This document shows, piece by piece, positions 41,331 to 50,721 of a DNA stretch of 64,000 nt. The stretch comes from Streptomyces sp. NBC_00154 (lineage in GTDB: Bacteria > Actinomycetota > Actinomycetes > Streptomycetales > Streptomycetaceae), in the NCBI RefSeq assembly GCF_026342835.1, contig NZ_JAPEMI010000001.1, positions 4,222,501-4,286,500 of the forward strand, in the 5' to 3' direction. The notes below the pieces were generated by a model. The model was not told the origin of the DNA and ran no database searches. It saw only the letters and a list, made by a program, of their open reading frames with translations. The translations under genes and the position numbers were made by a program. How positions within the stretch are numbered: position 1 is the stretch's first letter; each line of letters starts with the position of its first letter.

Positions 41331-43160
41331 CTACTCGACCGTGACGGACTTCGCGAGGTTCCGCGGCTTGTCGATGTCGCGGCCCATGGCCAGCGCCGTG
41401 TGGTAAGCGAAGAGCTGGAGCGGGATGCCCATCAGGATCGGGTCCAGCTCGTTCTCGTTCTTCGGTACGACGATGGTGTGGTCGGCCTTCTCCTGCACCT
41501 GGTGGGCGACCGCGAGGATCCGGCCGCTGCGGGCCTTGATCTCCTCCATCGCGGCGCGGTTCTTCTCCAGCAGCTCGTCGTCCGGCACGATCGCGACCGT
41601 CGGCATCGCGGGCTCGATCAGGGCCAGCGGGCCGTGCTTCAGCTCGGACGCCGGGTAGGCCTCGGCGTGGATGTACGAGACCTCCTTGAGCTTCAGCGAG
41701 GCCTCACGGGCGACGGGGTAGCCGCGCACCCGGCCGATGAACATCATCGACTTGGCGTCCGCGTACTCCGCGGCCAGCTTCTTGATCTCGTCCTCGTTCT
41801 CGAGGATCTCGGTGATCTGGGCGGGCAGCCTGCGCAGACCCTCGATGATCCGCTTGCCGTCGGCGACCGACAGGTCGCGGATCCGGCCGAGGTGCAGGGC
41901 GAGCAGCGCGAACGCGACCACCGTATTGGTGAAGCACTTGGTGGAGACGACGCAGACCTCGGGGCCCGCGTGGACGTACGTACCGCCGTCGGCCTCCCGG
42001 GCGATCGCCGAGCCGACCACGTTGACCACGCCGAGGACGCGGGCGCCCTTGCGCTTGAGCTCCTGGACGGCGGCCAGTACGTCGTAGGTCTCGCCGGACT
42101 GGGAGACCGCGACGTACAGGGTGTCGGGGTCGACGACCGGGTTGCGGTAGCGGAACTCGGAGGCGGGTTCGGCGTCCGCGGGGATGCGGGCCAGCTCCTC
42201 GATCAGCTGGGCGCCGATCTGGCCTGCGTGGTACGAGGTGCCGCAGCCCAGGATCTTGATCCGGCGGACCCCGCGCGCCTCGCGGGCGTCCAGGTTGAGA
42301 CCGCCCAGGTGGACGGTGGAGAAACGGTCGTCGATCCGGCCGCGCAGCACCCGGTCGACGGCGTCGGCCTGCTCGGAGATCTCCTTGTGCATGTACGTGT
42401 CGTGGCCGCCCATGTCGTACGACTCGGCCTCCCACTCCACGGTGGTCGGCGTGGCCGTCGTGCTGGAGCCCTCGGTGGTGTACGTACGGAAGTCGTCGGC
42501 CTTGAGGGTGGCCATCTCGCCGTCGTCGAGGGTGACGACCTGGCGGGTGTGGGTGACCAGCGCGGCGACGTCGGAGGCGACGAACATCTCCTTCTCGCCG
42601 ATGCCGAGGACGACCGGGGAGCCGTTGCGGGCGACGACGATGCGGTCGTTGAAGTCGGCGTGCATGACGGCGATGCCGTACGTGCCCTCGATCGAGCGCA
42701 GGGCCTCGCGGACCTTCTCCTCCAGGGTGTCCGCCTGCGCGCGGGCGACCAGGTGGACCAGTACCTCGGTGTCGGTCTCGGAGAGGAAGACGACGCCGTC
42801 GGCGACGAGCTTCGCACGGAGCTCGGAGGCGTTGTCGATGATGCCGTTGTGGACGACGGCGACCTTGTGGTCGGCGTCCAGGTGCGGGTGCGCGTTCTCG
42901 TCGCTCGGGGCGCCGTGGGTGGCCCAGCGGGTGTGGGCGATACCGGTGGTGCCGGTGAAGCGCTTGGGGATACGGGACTCCAGCTCGCGGACCCGGCCCT
43001 TCGCCTTGACCATCTTCAGCGCGGCGGGCTTCCCGGCCGACGCCTTGCCTGTGATGACGATGCCCGCGGAGTCGTAACCCCGGTACTCGAGCCGCTGCAG
43101 ACCTTCCAGCAGCAGCGGAGCCACGTCACGCTTCCCGATGTATCCGACGATTCCGCACAT
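41331..43160 (-). CDS. glmS: Glucosamine-6-phosphate synthase (isomerising)
   Basis: This 609-aa enzyme makes GlcN-6-P from fructose-6-P and glutamine, the entry to peptidoglycan amino sugars. Cys2 after the removed Met is the glutaminase nucleophile (MCGIVGYIG). The N-terminal NTN domain runs to ~230, followed by two SIS domains (ILGCGTSYHAGQIGAQL; FIGRVRGYPVAREASLKLKE region) and the C-terminal DKPRNLAKSVTVE. Streptomyces can have two glmS genes; its place next to a hexosaminidase gene suits the copy linked to chitin use. A small hypothetical gene lies 44 bp upstream on the same strand. Confidence 0.96.
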   Translation of the reverse strand: MCGIVGYIGKRDVAPLLLEGLQRLEYRGYDSAGIVITGKASAGKPAALKMVKAKGRVRELESRIPKRFTGTTGIAHTRWATHGAPSDENAHPHLDADHKVAVVHNGIIDNASELRAKLVADGVVFLSETDTEVLVHLVARAQADTLEEKVREALRSIEGTYGIAVMHADFNDRIVVARNGSPVVLGIGEKEMFVASDVAALVTHTRQVVTLDDGEMATLKADDFRTYTTEGSSTTATPTTVEWEAESYDMGGHDTYMHKEISEQADAVDRVLRGRIDDRFSTVHLGGLNLDAREARGVRRIKILGCGTSYHAGQIGAQLIEELARIPADAEPASEFRYRNPVVDPDTLYVAVSQSGETYDVLAAVQELKRKGARVLGVVNVVGSAIAREADGGTYVHAGPEVCVVSTKCFTNTVVAFALLALHLGRIRDLSVADGKRIIEGLRRLPAQITEILENEDEIKKLAAEYADAKSMMFIGRVRGYPVAREASLKLKEVSYIHAEAYPASELKHGPLALIEPAMPTVAIVPDDELLEKNRAAMEEIKARSGRILAVAHQVQEKADHTIVVPKNENELDPILMGIPLQLFAYHTALAMGRDIDKPRNLAKSVTVE

Positions 43161-43204
43161 ATGGTCTCTTCCCCTCCATCGACGTACTTGTGAGTGCCCG
43201 TTGT

Positions 43205-43480
43205 TCAGCCGTAGACGATGCGGCGCAGCTGGCGGAGCGACAGCTCCGGCGGCGCGACCGCCCGGTGCGGCAGCTCGGCCGCGATCCGTTCGAAGATCTC
43301 CGCGTTCACCAGGCCGCCGGACTGCAGTTCCCGGTGGCGGCGGCGCACGAAGTCGTCGGTCGTCTCGTCGAAGTACGCCAGCACGTCGAGGATCACCCGG
43401 GTTGCTTCCCCGCGCTGAAGCGAGGTGGAGCGCACCAGGTGATCGATGAGGTCGTCATGCGACGGACGGCGTTCGAGCAC
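43205..43480 (-). CDS. Small conserved hypothetical protein upstream of glmS
   Basis: This 91-aa helical protein is of unknown function (SHDDLIDHLVRSTSLQRGEA, VRRRHRELQSGGL, ELSLRQLRRIVYG). The same gene occurs before glmS in other Streptomyces (recollection). The GTG at 43480 is chosen because the frame upstream (to 43609) is Cys/His/Pro-rich and unlike a conserved protein. No good SD is visible, and leaderless translation is possible. Its message probably continues into glmS. Confidence 0.65.
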   Translation of the reverse strand: MLERRPSHDDLIDHLVRSTSLQRGEATRVILDVLAYFDETTDDFVRRRHRELQSGGLVNAEIFERIAAELPHRAVAPPELSLRQLRRIVYG

Positions 43481-43702
43481 TCGTCGATATTGCGGTGGAT
43501 GAAGGCCGTACGCAACAATTCTGCCCGATTTCGGGCAGGCGTGAGTGCAATCGCACTCCCCGGGGCGCCCCAGGTGGCGTCGAGAGAGCTCGATATCACT
43601 TCTCGTCATCGAGAGATTGCTCAGAGTTGCTTCGGGGTGCGGGCCCCGTCCCGACCGGATGATTTCCGCTGTACGTCAGATTCCGTCGGCCACAAAAGGG
43701 GA

Positions 43703-43718
43703 AGTGGTCTACACCTTG
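43703..43718. promoter_or_regulatory. Likely DasR-responsive element (dre)
   Basis: AGTGGTCTACACCTTG resembles the 16-bp dre consensus ACTGGTCTAGACCACT, with a strong left half and a weaker right half. It lies 61 bp before the hexosaminidase start. DasR, whose effector is GlcN-6-P, would link this gene to the glmS product. Confidence 0.6.
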
Positions 43719-43778
43719 ACCACGCGTGGGCCGCACGATACGCATGGTGATGGTTCGTTTCTCAGGAGATCCACAGGT

Positions 43779-45443
43779 GTGAACCCGTCGAAAGGGACCC
43801 GGCTTGTGAGACTGCACAGGACACAGCGCACCGCCCTTCCCCGTCTTCTCGGCTCGCTGCTGCTCGTCACAGCGGCCGGTATCTCCAGTGCCGGCGCGGC
43901 TCCGGGAGCGGCGGCGGCGAGCATCGGCCCGGCCGCCTCCGTCGCGCCCCGTCCGCTCGGGCAGATCGTGCCCGCCCCCGCCGAAGCGAGGGCGGGCGGA
44001 TCCCCGTACGTCATCACCGCGGGAACGAAGATCCGCATCGACCACGGCTCCAGCGAGGCCCGGAAGATCGGCGAGTATCTGGCGGGCGTGCTGCGCCCCT
44101 CCACCGGGTACGCCCTGCCGGTCACCGGCAGCGGCGGCAGCGACGGCATCCGGCTGCGGCTCGGCTCCCACGACAGCAAGCTGGGCGCGGAGGGCTACAC
44201 GCTGAAGTCCGGCCGCGGATCCGTCACCATCACCGCGCGCCGCCCGGCAGGGCTCTTCCACGGAGTTCAGACGCTGCGTCAGCTGCTGCCGGCCGATGTG
44301 GAGAAGAAAAGCCGTCAGGCGGGCCCCTGGAAGGTTGCGGGCGGCACGGTCACGGACGCGCCGCGCTATGCGTACCGCGGCGCGATGCTCGATGTCTCCC
44401 GGCACTTCTTCTCCGTCACCGAGGTCAAGCGCTACATCGACCAGCTGGCCCTCTACAAGATGAACAAATTCCATCTGCATCTCTCCGACGACCAGGGCTG
44501 GCGCATCGCCATAGATTCCTGGCCGCGGCTCGCCACGTACGGCGGGCAGACGGAGGTCGGCGGCGGAGCCGGCGGCTACTACACGAAGAGCGACTACAGG
44601 GAGATCATCCGGTACGCGGCCTCGCGCTATCTGGAGGTCGTGCCGGAGATCGATCTGCCGGGCCACACGAACGCGGCACTCGCCTCGTACGCCGAGCTGA
44701 ACTGCAACGGCGTCGCGCCGCCGCTCTACACCGGCACGAACGTCGGTTTCAGCTCGCTGTGCGTGCCGAAGGCCATCACCTACGACTTCGTGAACGACGT
44801 GGTCCGTGAGCTGGCCGCGCTCACCCCCGGCAAGTACCTCCACATCGGCGGCGACGAGGCGCATTCCACCAGCCACGACGACTATGTGGCGTTCATGAAC
44901 AAGGCGCAGGCCATCGTCGGCAAGTACGGCAAGACCGTGGTCGGCTGGCACCAGCTGACCGGGGCCACGCCGGTCGCGGGGGCGGTCGCCCAGTACTGGG
45001 GTTACGACGAGACGGGCGCCGCCGAGCGCAAGCAGGTGGCGGACGCCGCGAAGAACGGCACGAAGCTGGTGCTGTCCCCGGCGGACCGGCTCTATCTCGA
45101 CATGAAGTACAACAAGGACACCGCGCTGGGGCTGGCCTGGGCCGGCTATGTCGAGGTGCAGCGTTCGTACGACTGGAACCCCGGCACGTATCTCGAGGGC
45201 GCCCCGGAGAGCTCCGTCCTCGGTGTCGAGGCGCCGATCTGGTCGGAGACGCTGACCAACAGCGACGAGATCGAGCAGATGGCGTTCCCGCGGCTGCCGG
45301 GCGTCGCGGAGCTGGGCTGGTCGCCGGCGTCCACGCATGACTGGGACGCGTACAAGGTGCGGCTGGCCGCTCAGGGCCCGAGGTTCTCGGCGCTGGGGAT
45401 CGACTACTACCGGTCGGCGCAGGTGCCGTGGCCCGCGAAGTGA
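43779..45443 (+). CDS. Secreted GH20 beta-N-acetylhexosaminidase
   Basis: This 554-aa exported enzyme releases GlcNAc from chito-oligosaccharides. It has a signal peptide (~15-50), a GH20b-like N-terminal domain (~60-190), and a catalytic barrel starting at YRGAMLDVSRHFF. HIGGDEAHS carries the Asp-Glu catalytic pair, and NKFHLHLSDDQGWR and VEAPIWSETL are further active-site strands. The GTG at 43779 has AGGAGA about 9 bp upstream; a GTG at 43806 would also keep the signal peptide. A DasR-type site upstream and a palindromic repeat downstream complete the unit. Confidence 0.9.
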   Translation: MNPSKGTRLVRLHRTQRTALPRLLGSLLLVTAAGISSAGAAPGAAAASIGPAASVAPRPLGQIVPAPAEARAGGSPYVITAGTKIRIDHGSSEARKIGEYLAGVLRPSTGYALPVTGSGGSDGIRLRLGSHDSKLGAEGYTLKSGRGSVTITARRPAGLFHGVQTLRQLLPADVEKKSRQAGPWKVAGGTVTDAPRYAYRGAMLDVSRHFFSVTEVKRYIDQLALYKMNKFHLHLSDDQGWRIAIDSWPRLATYGGQTEVGGGAGGYYTKSDYREIIRYAASRYLEVVPEIDLPGHTNAALASYAELNCNGVAPPLYTGTNVGFSSLCVPKAITYDFVNDVVRELAALTPGKYLHIGGDEAHSTSHDDYVAFMNKAQAIVGKYGKTVVGWHQLTGATPVAGAVAQYWGYDETGAAERKQVADAAKNGTKLVLSPADRLYLDMKYNKDTALGLAWAGYVEVQRSYDWNPGTYLEGAPESSVLGVEAPIWSETLTNSDEIEQMAFPRLPGVAELGWSPASTHDWDAYKVRLAAQGPRFSALGIDYYRSAQVPWPAK

Positions 45444-45472
45444 GGTGACCGGGCGGTCCGGCTGACGCCTCT

Positions 45473-45522
45473 GTCCTCGATGATCACCGGACGGGCTCGA
45501 TTCTTCGGGCTCGTCCGGCGAT
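45473..45522. repeat. Dispersed palindromic repeat (site D)
   Basis: GTCCTCGA is followed by arms ATCACCGGACGGGCTCGA (45483-45500) and its near inverse TCGGGCTCGTCCGGCGAT (45505-45522), with a 4-nt loop. It is the same family as site B and lies between the convergent hexosaminidase and desD genes, where it could end both transcripts. Confidence 0.7.
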
Positions 45523-45534
45523 CGGGGCCACGAT

Positions 45535-47310
45535 CTAGAACCCCGCGATCGGGTTCCTCAGGGTGCCGATCAGTTGCAGTGCTCCCGACGGGTCCGTGAG
45601 GTCGACCATCTGCTTGTTGTTGCGCAGCTGCAGCCGGTTCAGGCAGGACAGCGCGAACTCGTCGGTGAACATGTCGTACTGCTTGAACTTGTCGGCGAGC
45701 TGCGGCACCGACTCCTGGTAGCCGGACACGCACTCGGCGACCGTCCGCCAGAAGGTGTCCTCGTCGAGGACCGACTCGGTGGCGAGCCCGGCAGCCAGGA
45801 AGCGGAAGAAGCAGTCGAAGACGTCGGTGAACACCGACAGCAGTTTCATGTCGTCGGGGACCTCGGCGCGGATCCGCTCGACCTGCGGCGGCAGCACCGC
45901 GTCCGGGTCCATGACCGCGATCTCCTCGGCGATGTCCTTGAACACCGTGCGGGTGACGACCCCGTCCTCGACGACCAGGATGACGTTCTCACCGTGCGGC
46001 ATGTACGCCAGGTCGTACGCGTAGAAGCTGTGCAGCACCGGCACCAGATAGGCGTCCAGATAGCGCCGCAGCCAGGTGGCGGGTGCCAGTCCCGATTCGG
46101 CGATCAGCGCGCCGGCGACGGAGTTGCCCTCGTGGTCGGTGTGGACGAGCGAGGCCATGGTCGCGACCCGTTCGCCGGCTGCCAGGCCCGGCACCGGGCT
46201 CTCCCGCCAGAGCGCGGCGAGCATTTTCAGGTACGGGGAGCCCTTGGCGGTGGCCGCCTCGTACGCCCGGTGGTGGTAGCCGATGGCCGCCCGCTCCCGG
46301 ATGATCGAGAACCGCGCCGCGCGCAGCACCTCGTCGCGCTCTATCAGCCCGGCGAGCCAGTCGTTGATCGCGGGCGTTGCTTCCATGTACGCGGCGGAGA
46401 GCCCGCGCATGAAGCCCATGTTGAGGACGGACAGCGCCGTTTTGACGTAGTGCTTGTCCGGGTTGCTGGTGTTGAAGAACGTGCGGATCGACTGCTGGGC
46501 GAGGTAGCTGTCGTCGCCCTTCCCGAGGCAGACCAGATGGTGCTGGGCGAGTTCTCCGGCGAAGGTGACGGCCAGCTTGTTCCACCACTGCCAGGGGTGG
46601 ACGGGGATCAGCAGGTAGTCGTCGAGGTCGAGACCGAGGCCGGTCATCGTGGCCGCGAACCGGGCCTGGGTCTCCCCGCTCAGTTCTCCGGCGATCAGCG
46701 TGGGGTAGTCGAGACCGGCGCCCGCGGTGAAGGTCGCGCGGTCGCGGCGGGCGGCGAGCCAGACCAGCCGGATCTCGCTCGCCGCCTCGGGGGCGTACGC
46801 GCGGTACTCGTCGACACCGAAGCCGAGCCGTCCGTTGTTGGCGACGAAGCAGGGGTGGCCCTCGGTCATGCCCGTCTCGATCGCCTGGAAACCGGCGGCG
46901 ACGAGCTCGGCGGAGGTCACCGGCTCCTTGGTCAGTTTGTACGCGGTTCCGGCCAGCGTGGAGGAGATCTCCTCCAGGTAGACCGGCAGAATCTCCGCCG
47001 AGAGGCCGAGCGTCTCGCGCAGTTCGATGAAGAACTCCAGTGCGTCCAGGGCGAGTTCCTGGCCGTGCCGGTGGCGGGCGACGGAGGCCGCGTCGACCCG
47101 CCAGTGGTCGAGCGCGAAGAGCCGGGCGGTGAAGCGGTACTCGGTCGCCGTGTCGTCGCTGTGTACGGCATAGCGGTCGCCCCCGAGCGGTTCGGGGGTC
47201 AGCAGCCGCTCATGGGCGAACTCGGCGAGGGCCTTGCGGATGAGCTGCCGGTTGGCGGAGGCCCAGTGTGCGGGGGTGAGGTGCGCGACGGCGTCGGTGG
47301 TCGTGGTCAT
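45535..47310 (-). CDS. desD: Desferrioxamine synthetase (NIS synthetase)
   Basis: This 591-aa IucA/IucC-family (NRPS-independent) enzyme uses ATP to join and cyclise N-hydroxy-N-succinyl-cadaverine units into desferrioxamines. Family blocks: GHPCFVANNGRLGFG (ATP site), YLLIPVHPWQWWNKL, ALSVLNMGFMRGLS, and AYMPHGENVILVVEDG. The ATG at 47310 overlaps the desC stop by 4 bp. It is the last gene of desABCD and is followed by repeat D. Confidence 0.95.
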   Translation of the reverse strand: MTTTTDAVAHLTPAHWASANRQLIRKALAEFAHERLLTPEPLGGDRYAVHSDDTATEYRFTARLFALDHWRVDAASVARHRHGQELALDALEFFIELRETLGLSAEILPVYLEEISSTLAGTAYKLTKEPVTSAELVAAGFQAIETGMTEGHPCFVANNGRLGFGVDEYRAYAPEAASEIRLVWLAARRDRATFTAGAGLDYPTLIAGELSGETQARFAATMTGLGLDLDDYLLIPVHPWQWWNKLAVTFAGELAQHHLVCLGKGDDSYLAQQSIRTFFNTSNPDKHYVKTALSVLNMGFMRGLSAAYMEATPAINDWLAGLIERDEVLRAARFSIIRERAAIGYHHRAYEAATAKGSPYLKMLAALWRESPVPGLAAGERVATMASLVHTDHEGNSVAGALIAESGLAPATWLRRYLDAYLVPVLHSFYAYDLAYMPHGENVILVVEDGVVTRTVFKDIAEEIAVMDPDAVLPPQVERIRAEVPDDMKLLSVFTDVFDCFFRFLAAGLATESVLDEDTFWRTVAECVSGYQESVPQLADKFKQYDMFTDEFALSCLNRLQLRNNKQMVDLTDPSGALQLIGTLRNPIAGF

Positions 47311-47858
47311 CGGGCGGCTCCTTCGCGTCGTGCGGCCTCGAACTGCTCCCGGGTGCAGGCGCTGAGCAGGGCGGTCTTCTCCGGCTTGGCGATCTCCCGG
47401 AGAACCTCGAAGCCGACGGCCTTGTTGAGTGCGTGCACCGCGCTGTTGCGTACGTCCGGCTCGACGACGACACGGCGTACCGACGGGTCGGCGAAGAGTG
47501 TCTCCATCACGGCGGTGATCACGGCGCGGGTGAAGCCGTGCAGCGGGGTGTCGGACGGGGCTACCAGGAAGTGCATACCGATGTCGCCGGGCTCGGCCTC
47601 GTACAGGCCCTTGAGCTCCACCTCGGTGGGGTCGTACCGCTCCATCAGGAAGGCGGGCTCACCGTTGCGCAGTCCTATGAACGCGTCGTGGTGCGGGTGG
47701 GCGGCGATCGCCATGTACTCCCGCTCGACGTCCTCGAGCCTGGCGCCGCCCATCAGCCAGAAGGAGGCCTTGGGGTGGGTGACCCAGCCGTGCACCACCT
47801 CGGCGTCGGCGAGAGGGTCGAGGGCGCGGACCGTGAAGGTGCCGAGGTCGGTGGTCAT
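47307..47858 (-). CDS. desC: N-hydroxycadaverine acyltransferase
   Basis: This 183-aa GNAT-fold acyl-CoA transferase of the IucB/RhbD type adds succinyl or acetyl groups to N-hydroxycadaverine. Characteristic segments are VTHPKASFWLMGG, GDIGMHFLVAPSD and VVVEPDVRNSAVHALNKAVGF. It overlaps desB and desD by 4 bp each. No cofactor-binding residue appears to be missing. Confidence 0.93.
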   Translation of the reverse strand: MTTDLGTFTVRALDPLADAEVVHGWVTHPKASFWLMGGARLEDVEREYMAIAAHPHHDAFIGLRNGEPAFLMERYDPTEVELKGLYEAEPGDIGMHFLVAPSDTPLHGFTRAVITAVMETLFADPSVRRVVVEPDVRNSAVHALNKAVGFEVLREIAKPEKTALLSACTREQFEAARREGAAR

Positions 47859-49132
47859 ACGGCGAACTCCTGGAAGGCGATGGACTTCTCGACCGGGTAG
47901 TACTCACGGCCGAGCAGTTCGCCGATGATGTACGCGTTGCGGTAGGCACCCATGCCCAGGTCGGGCGAGGTGATCGAGTGGGTGTGCGTGCCCGCGTTCT
48001 GCAGGAAGACGCCGCGCCCGGTGGTGTCGATGGAGTAGTTGCGGGCCACGTCGAAGCGGCCCCGGCTGTCGTGGCGCAGCCGGTCGGTGATCGGCTCCAG
48101 GAAGGCGGGCGGGGTGTAGCGGTAGCCGGTGGCGAGGATCAGGCCCTCGGTGTCGAGGGTGTAGTCCTTGCCCTGCTCCTCCTGGCGCAGGGCGAGGGTG
48201 TACGTACCGCTGGACTCCTCGTAGCTCGCACTGTTCAAAGCGGAGTTGGTCAGGAGCCGGGTGGGGACGGGGCCGGGCAGGTTCTTCCGGTAGAGCAGAT
48301 CGAAGATCGCGTCGATCAGCTCCGAGTCGATGCCCTTGAAGAGGCCCTTCTGGCCGGACTCCAGTCCGTAGCGGGTCTGCTCGGGCAGCGCGTGGAAGTA
48401 GTCGATGTACTCCGGGGAGGTCATCTCCAGCGTCAGCTTGGTGTACTCCAGCGGGAAGAACCGCGGTGAACGTGTCACCCAGTTCAGCCGGTAGCCGTGC
48501 ACATCGATCTCGGAGAGCAGGTCGTAGTAGATCTCCGCCGCGCTCTGCCCGCTGCCGACGAGGGTGATGGACTTCTTCGCCTGAAGGGCTGCTTTCCCGT
48601 CCAGGTAACGGGAGTTGTGCAGGAAGTCGCCGCCCAGGTCCTGGCAGGCATCCGGAATGTACGCGGGAGTCCCCGTGCCGAGCACCAGATGCCGGGCGCG
48701 GAAGAGACCACCGTCGACGGTGGCCGCGGTGTAAAGGGCGGTGCTCTCGTCGTACGTGACGGACTCGACGGTCTCGTTGAAGCGGACGCTGCTCAGTTTG
48801 GCGGCGGCCCACCGGCAGTAGTCGTTGTACTCGGTCCGCAGCGGGTAGAAGTTCTCCCGGATGTAGAAGGAGTACAGCCGGCCGCGTTCCTTCAGGTAGT
48901 TGAGGAAGGAGTACGGCGAGGTGGGGTCGGCCATCGTCACCAGGTCCGACATGAACGGCGTCTGGAGATGGGCGCCTTCGAGGAACATTCCGGCGTGCCA
49001 CTCGAAGTCCGGCTTGGACTCCAGGAACACACCGCTGAGTTCGTCGATGGGCTCCGTCAGGCAGGCGAGGCCGAGATTGAACGGGCCGAGGCCGATCCCG
49101 ATGAAGTCGTGGGGGTCAGGCAGCGCGGTCAA
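47855..49132 (-). CDS. desB: Cadaverine N-monooxygenase
   Basis: This 425-aa FAD/NADPH N-hydroxylating monooxygenase of the lysine/ornithine type hydroxylates cadaverine. It has an N-terminal FAD site (FIGIGLGPFNLGLACL), an NADPH site (VGSGQSAAEIYYDLL) and a C-terminal GLILATGYRYTPP. The frame starts at a TTG (49132) with GGGAG 4-8 bp upstream; the family N-terminus begins directly after it. It overlaps desA by 17 bp, so the four des genes form one coupled operon. Confidence 0.93.
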   Translation of the reverse strand: MTALPDPHDFIGIGLGPFNLGLACLTEPIDELSGVFLESKPDFEWHAGMFLEGAHLQTPFMSDLVTMADPTSPYSFLNYLKERGRLYSFYIRENFYPLRTEYNDYCRWAAAKLSSVRFNETVESVTYDESTALYTAATVDGGLFRARHLVLGTGTPAYIPDACQDLGGDFLHNSRYLDGKAALQAKKSITLVGSGQSAAEIYYDLLSEIDVHGYRLNWVTRSPRFFPLEYTKLTLEMTSPEYIDYFHALPEQTRYGLESGQKGLFKGIDSELIDAIFDLLYRKNLPGPVPTRLLTNSALNSASYEESSGTYTLALRQEEQGKDYTLDTEGLILATGYRYTPPAFLEPITDRLRHDSRGRFDVARNYSIDTTGRGVFLQNAGTHTHSITSPDLGMGAYRNAYIIGELLGREYYPVEKSIAFQEFAV

Positions 49133-50564
49133 GGGAGTCTCCCAGGTACTGCTCGGCGTGGCCGGCGATCAGGTCGAGGACCGCGGCGATGTCCCGCGCG
49201 GTCGTTTCGGGGTTGAGCAGGGTGAATTTGAGGTACTGGCGGCCGCCCACCTTGGTCCCGGCGACGACGGCCTCGCCGGAGGCGAAGAGCGCCTTGCGGG
49301 CGTAGAGGTTGGCCCGGTCGATCTCGGCGGGTGCGGTGACGGCGGCCGGGATGCAGCGGAACACCAGAGTGGACAGCTGCGGCTCGACGACGACGTCGAA
49401 GCGCGGGTCGGCGGTGAGCAGCCGCCAGCCCTCGGCGGCCAGGTCGCAGACCTCGTCGAAGAGTTCGCCGATGCCGTCCGCGCCCATGACACGCAGGGTC
49501 ATCCACAGCTTGAGGGCGTCGAATCTGCGGGTGGTCTGCAGGGACTTGTCGACCTGGTTGGGGATGCGCTCCTCGGCCATCCGCTGCGGGTTGAGGTACT
49601 CCGCGTGGTACGTGGCGTGCCGCAGCGTCGCCCGGTCCCGGACCAGCACGGCCGAGGAACTCACGGGCTGGAAGAAGGACTTGTGGTAGTCCACGGTGAC
49701 CGAGTCGGCGTGCTCGATGCCGTCGAGGAGCTGACGGCGCTCGCGCGAGGCCAGTAGTCCGCAGCCGTACGCGGCGTCGACATGCATCCAGGTGGAGAAC
49801 TGCTCGCAGAGCGCGGCGATCTCGGGCAGCGGGTCGATGGAGCCGAAGTCCGTGGTGCCCGCGGTGGCGACGACCGCCATCGGGACGGCTCCCTCGGCGA
49901 CGCACTGCTCGAGCGCGCGGGCGAGGGCCATGGTCTGCATGCGCTTGTTCTGGTCGACGGGGACGGAGACGACGGAGTCCGATCCGAGGCCGAGGAGTTT
50001 CGCCGACTTCTGGACGCTGAAGTGGCTGCACTCGGAGGTGAAGATGCGCAGCCGGTTGAAGTGCTCCGGGCGGGACTTGGCCTCTTCGCGGGCGAGCAGC
50101 AGGGCCTGCAGGTTGGACTGTGTGCCGCCGCTGGTGAAGATGCCGTCGGCGGCCGGTCCGAGGCCGATGCGGGCCGCGGTCCAGTCGATCAGCCGGCGCT
50201 CGATGAGGGTTCCGCCCGCGCTCTGGTCCCAGGTGTCCAGCGAGGAGTTGACGGCCGAGAGCACGGCCTCGCCGAGGACGGCGGGGATCACCACGGGGCA
50301 GTTGAGATGCCCCAGGTAGCGGGGGTGGTGGAAGTAGACGGCGTCACGGAGATAGACGCGGTCGAGCTCGTCGAGGGCGGCGGACGCATCGCCCAGCGGC
50401 CGGTCCAGATCGATCGCGTCGACGACCGGGGAGAGCTCGTCGACGGAGATCCCGGTGAACGGCCGGTCGGTGGCGGCGAGTTTGGCTGCGACCCGTTCGA
50501 CTCCTGCGGTGACGGAGCGACGGTAGTGCTCCGCAGTTGTGTCATTGAGCAGGTGCGAACGCAT
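49116..50564 (-). CDS. desA: PLP-dependent lysine decarboxylase
   Basis: This 482-aa group II decarboxylase converts lysine to cadaverine, the first step of desferrioxamine synthesis. The PLP-binding Lys lies in SVTVDYHKSFFQP, with FTSGGTQSNLQALLLARE and WMHVDAAYGCGLL earlier in the fold. It is the first gene of the operon. An iron box lies 77 bp before the ATG, so expression should occur under iron limitation. Confidence 0.95.
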   Translation of the reverse strand: MRSHLLNDTTAEHYRRSVTAGVERVAAKLAATDRPFTGISVDELSPVVDAIDLDRPLGDASAALDELDRVYLRDAVYFHHPRYLGHLNCPVVIPAVLGEAVLSAVNSSLDTWDQSAGGTLIERRLIDWTAARIGLGPAADGIFTSGGTQSNLQALLLAREEAKSRPEHFNRLRIFTSECSHFSVQKSAKLLGLGSDSVVSVPVDQNKRMQTMALARALEQCVAEGAVPMAVVATAGTTDFGSIDPLPEIAALCEQFSTWMHVDAAYGCGLLASRERRQLLDGIEHADSVTVDYHKSFFQPVSSSAVLVRDRATLRHATYHAEYLNPQRMAEERIPNQVDKSLQTTRRFDALKLWMTLRVMGADGIGELFDEVCDLAAEGWRLLTADPRFDVVVEPQLSTLVFRCIPAAVTAPAEIDRANLYARKALFASGEAVVAGTKVGGRQYLKFTLLNPETTARDIAAVLDLIAGHAEQYLGDSLDRAA

Positions 50565-50640
50565 GAAGGGGTCCTCCCGGATGCGGGGAACTTCATCGGG
50601 CCCTCAGGACAGAAGAGGGGGCGAAGGCGCGATGCCGAAG

Positions 50641-50659
50641 TAAGGTAAGCCTAACCTAA
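50641..50659. promoter_or_regulatory. DmdR1/IdeR iron box upstream of desA
   Basis: TAAGGTAAGCCTAACCTAA is a 19-bp near-palindrome matching the consensus TTAGGTTAGGCTCACCTAA on the minus strand. It lies 77 bp before the desA ATG. Iron-loaded DmdR1 would shut the operon. Confidence 0.88.
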
Positions 50660-50721
50660 CTTCACGTCGCGTTGTTCCCTCGCCCCCCGTGGGACGCAGA
50701 AGTTGTCCGAATTACATGCCC

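Noticed and set aside
41289..43193. 634-aa plus-strand open frame opposite glmS
   Set aside because: It is an antisense shadow of glmS, which has all its family motifs on the other strand.
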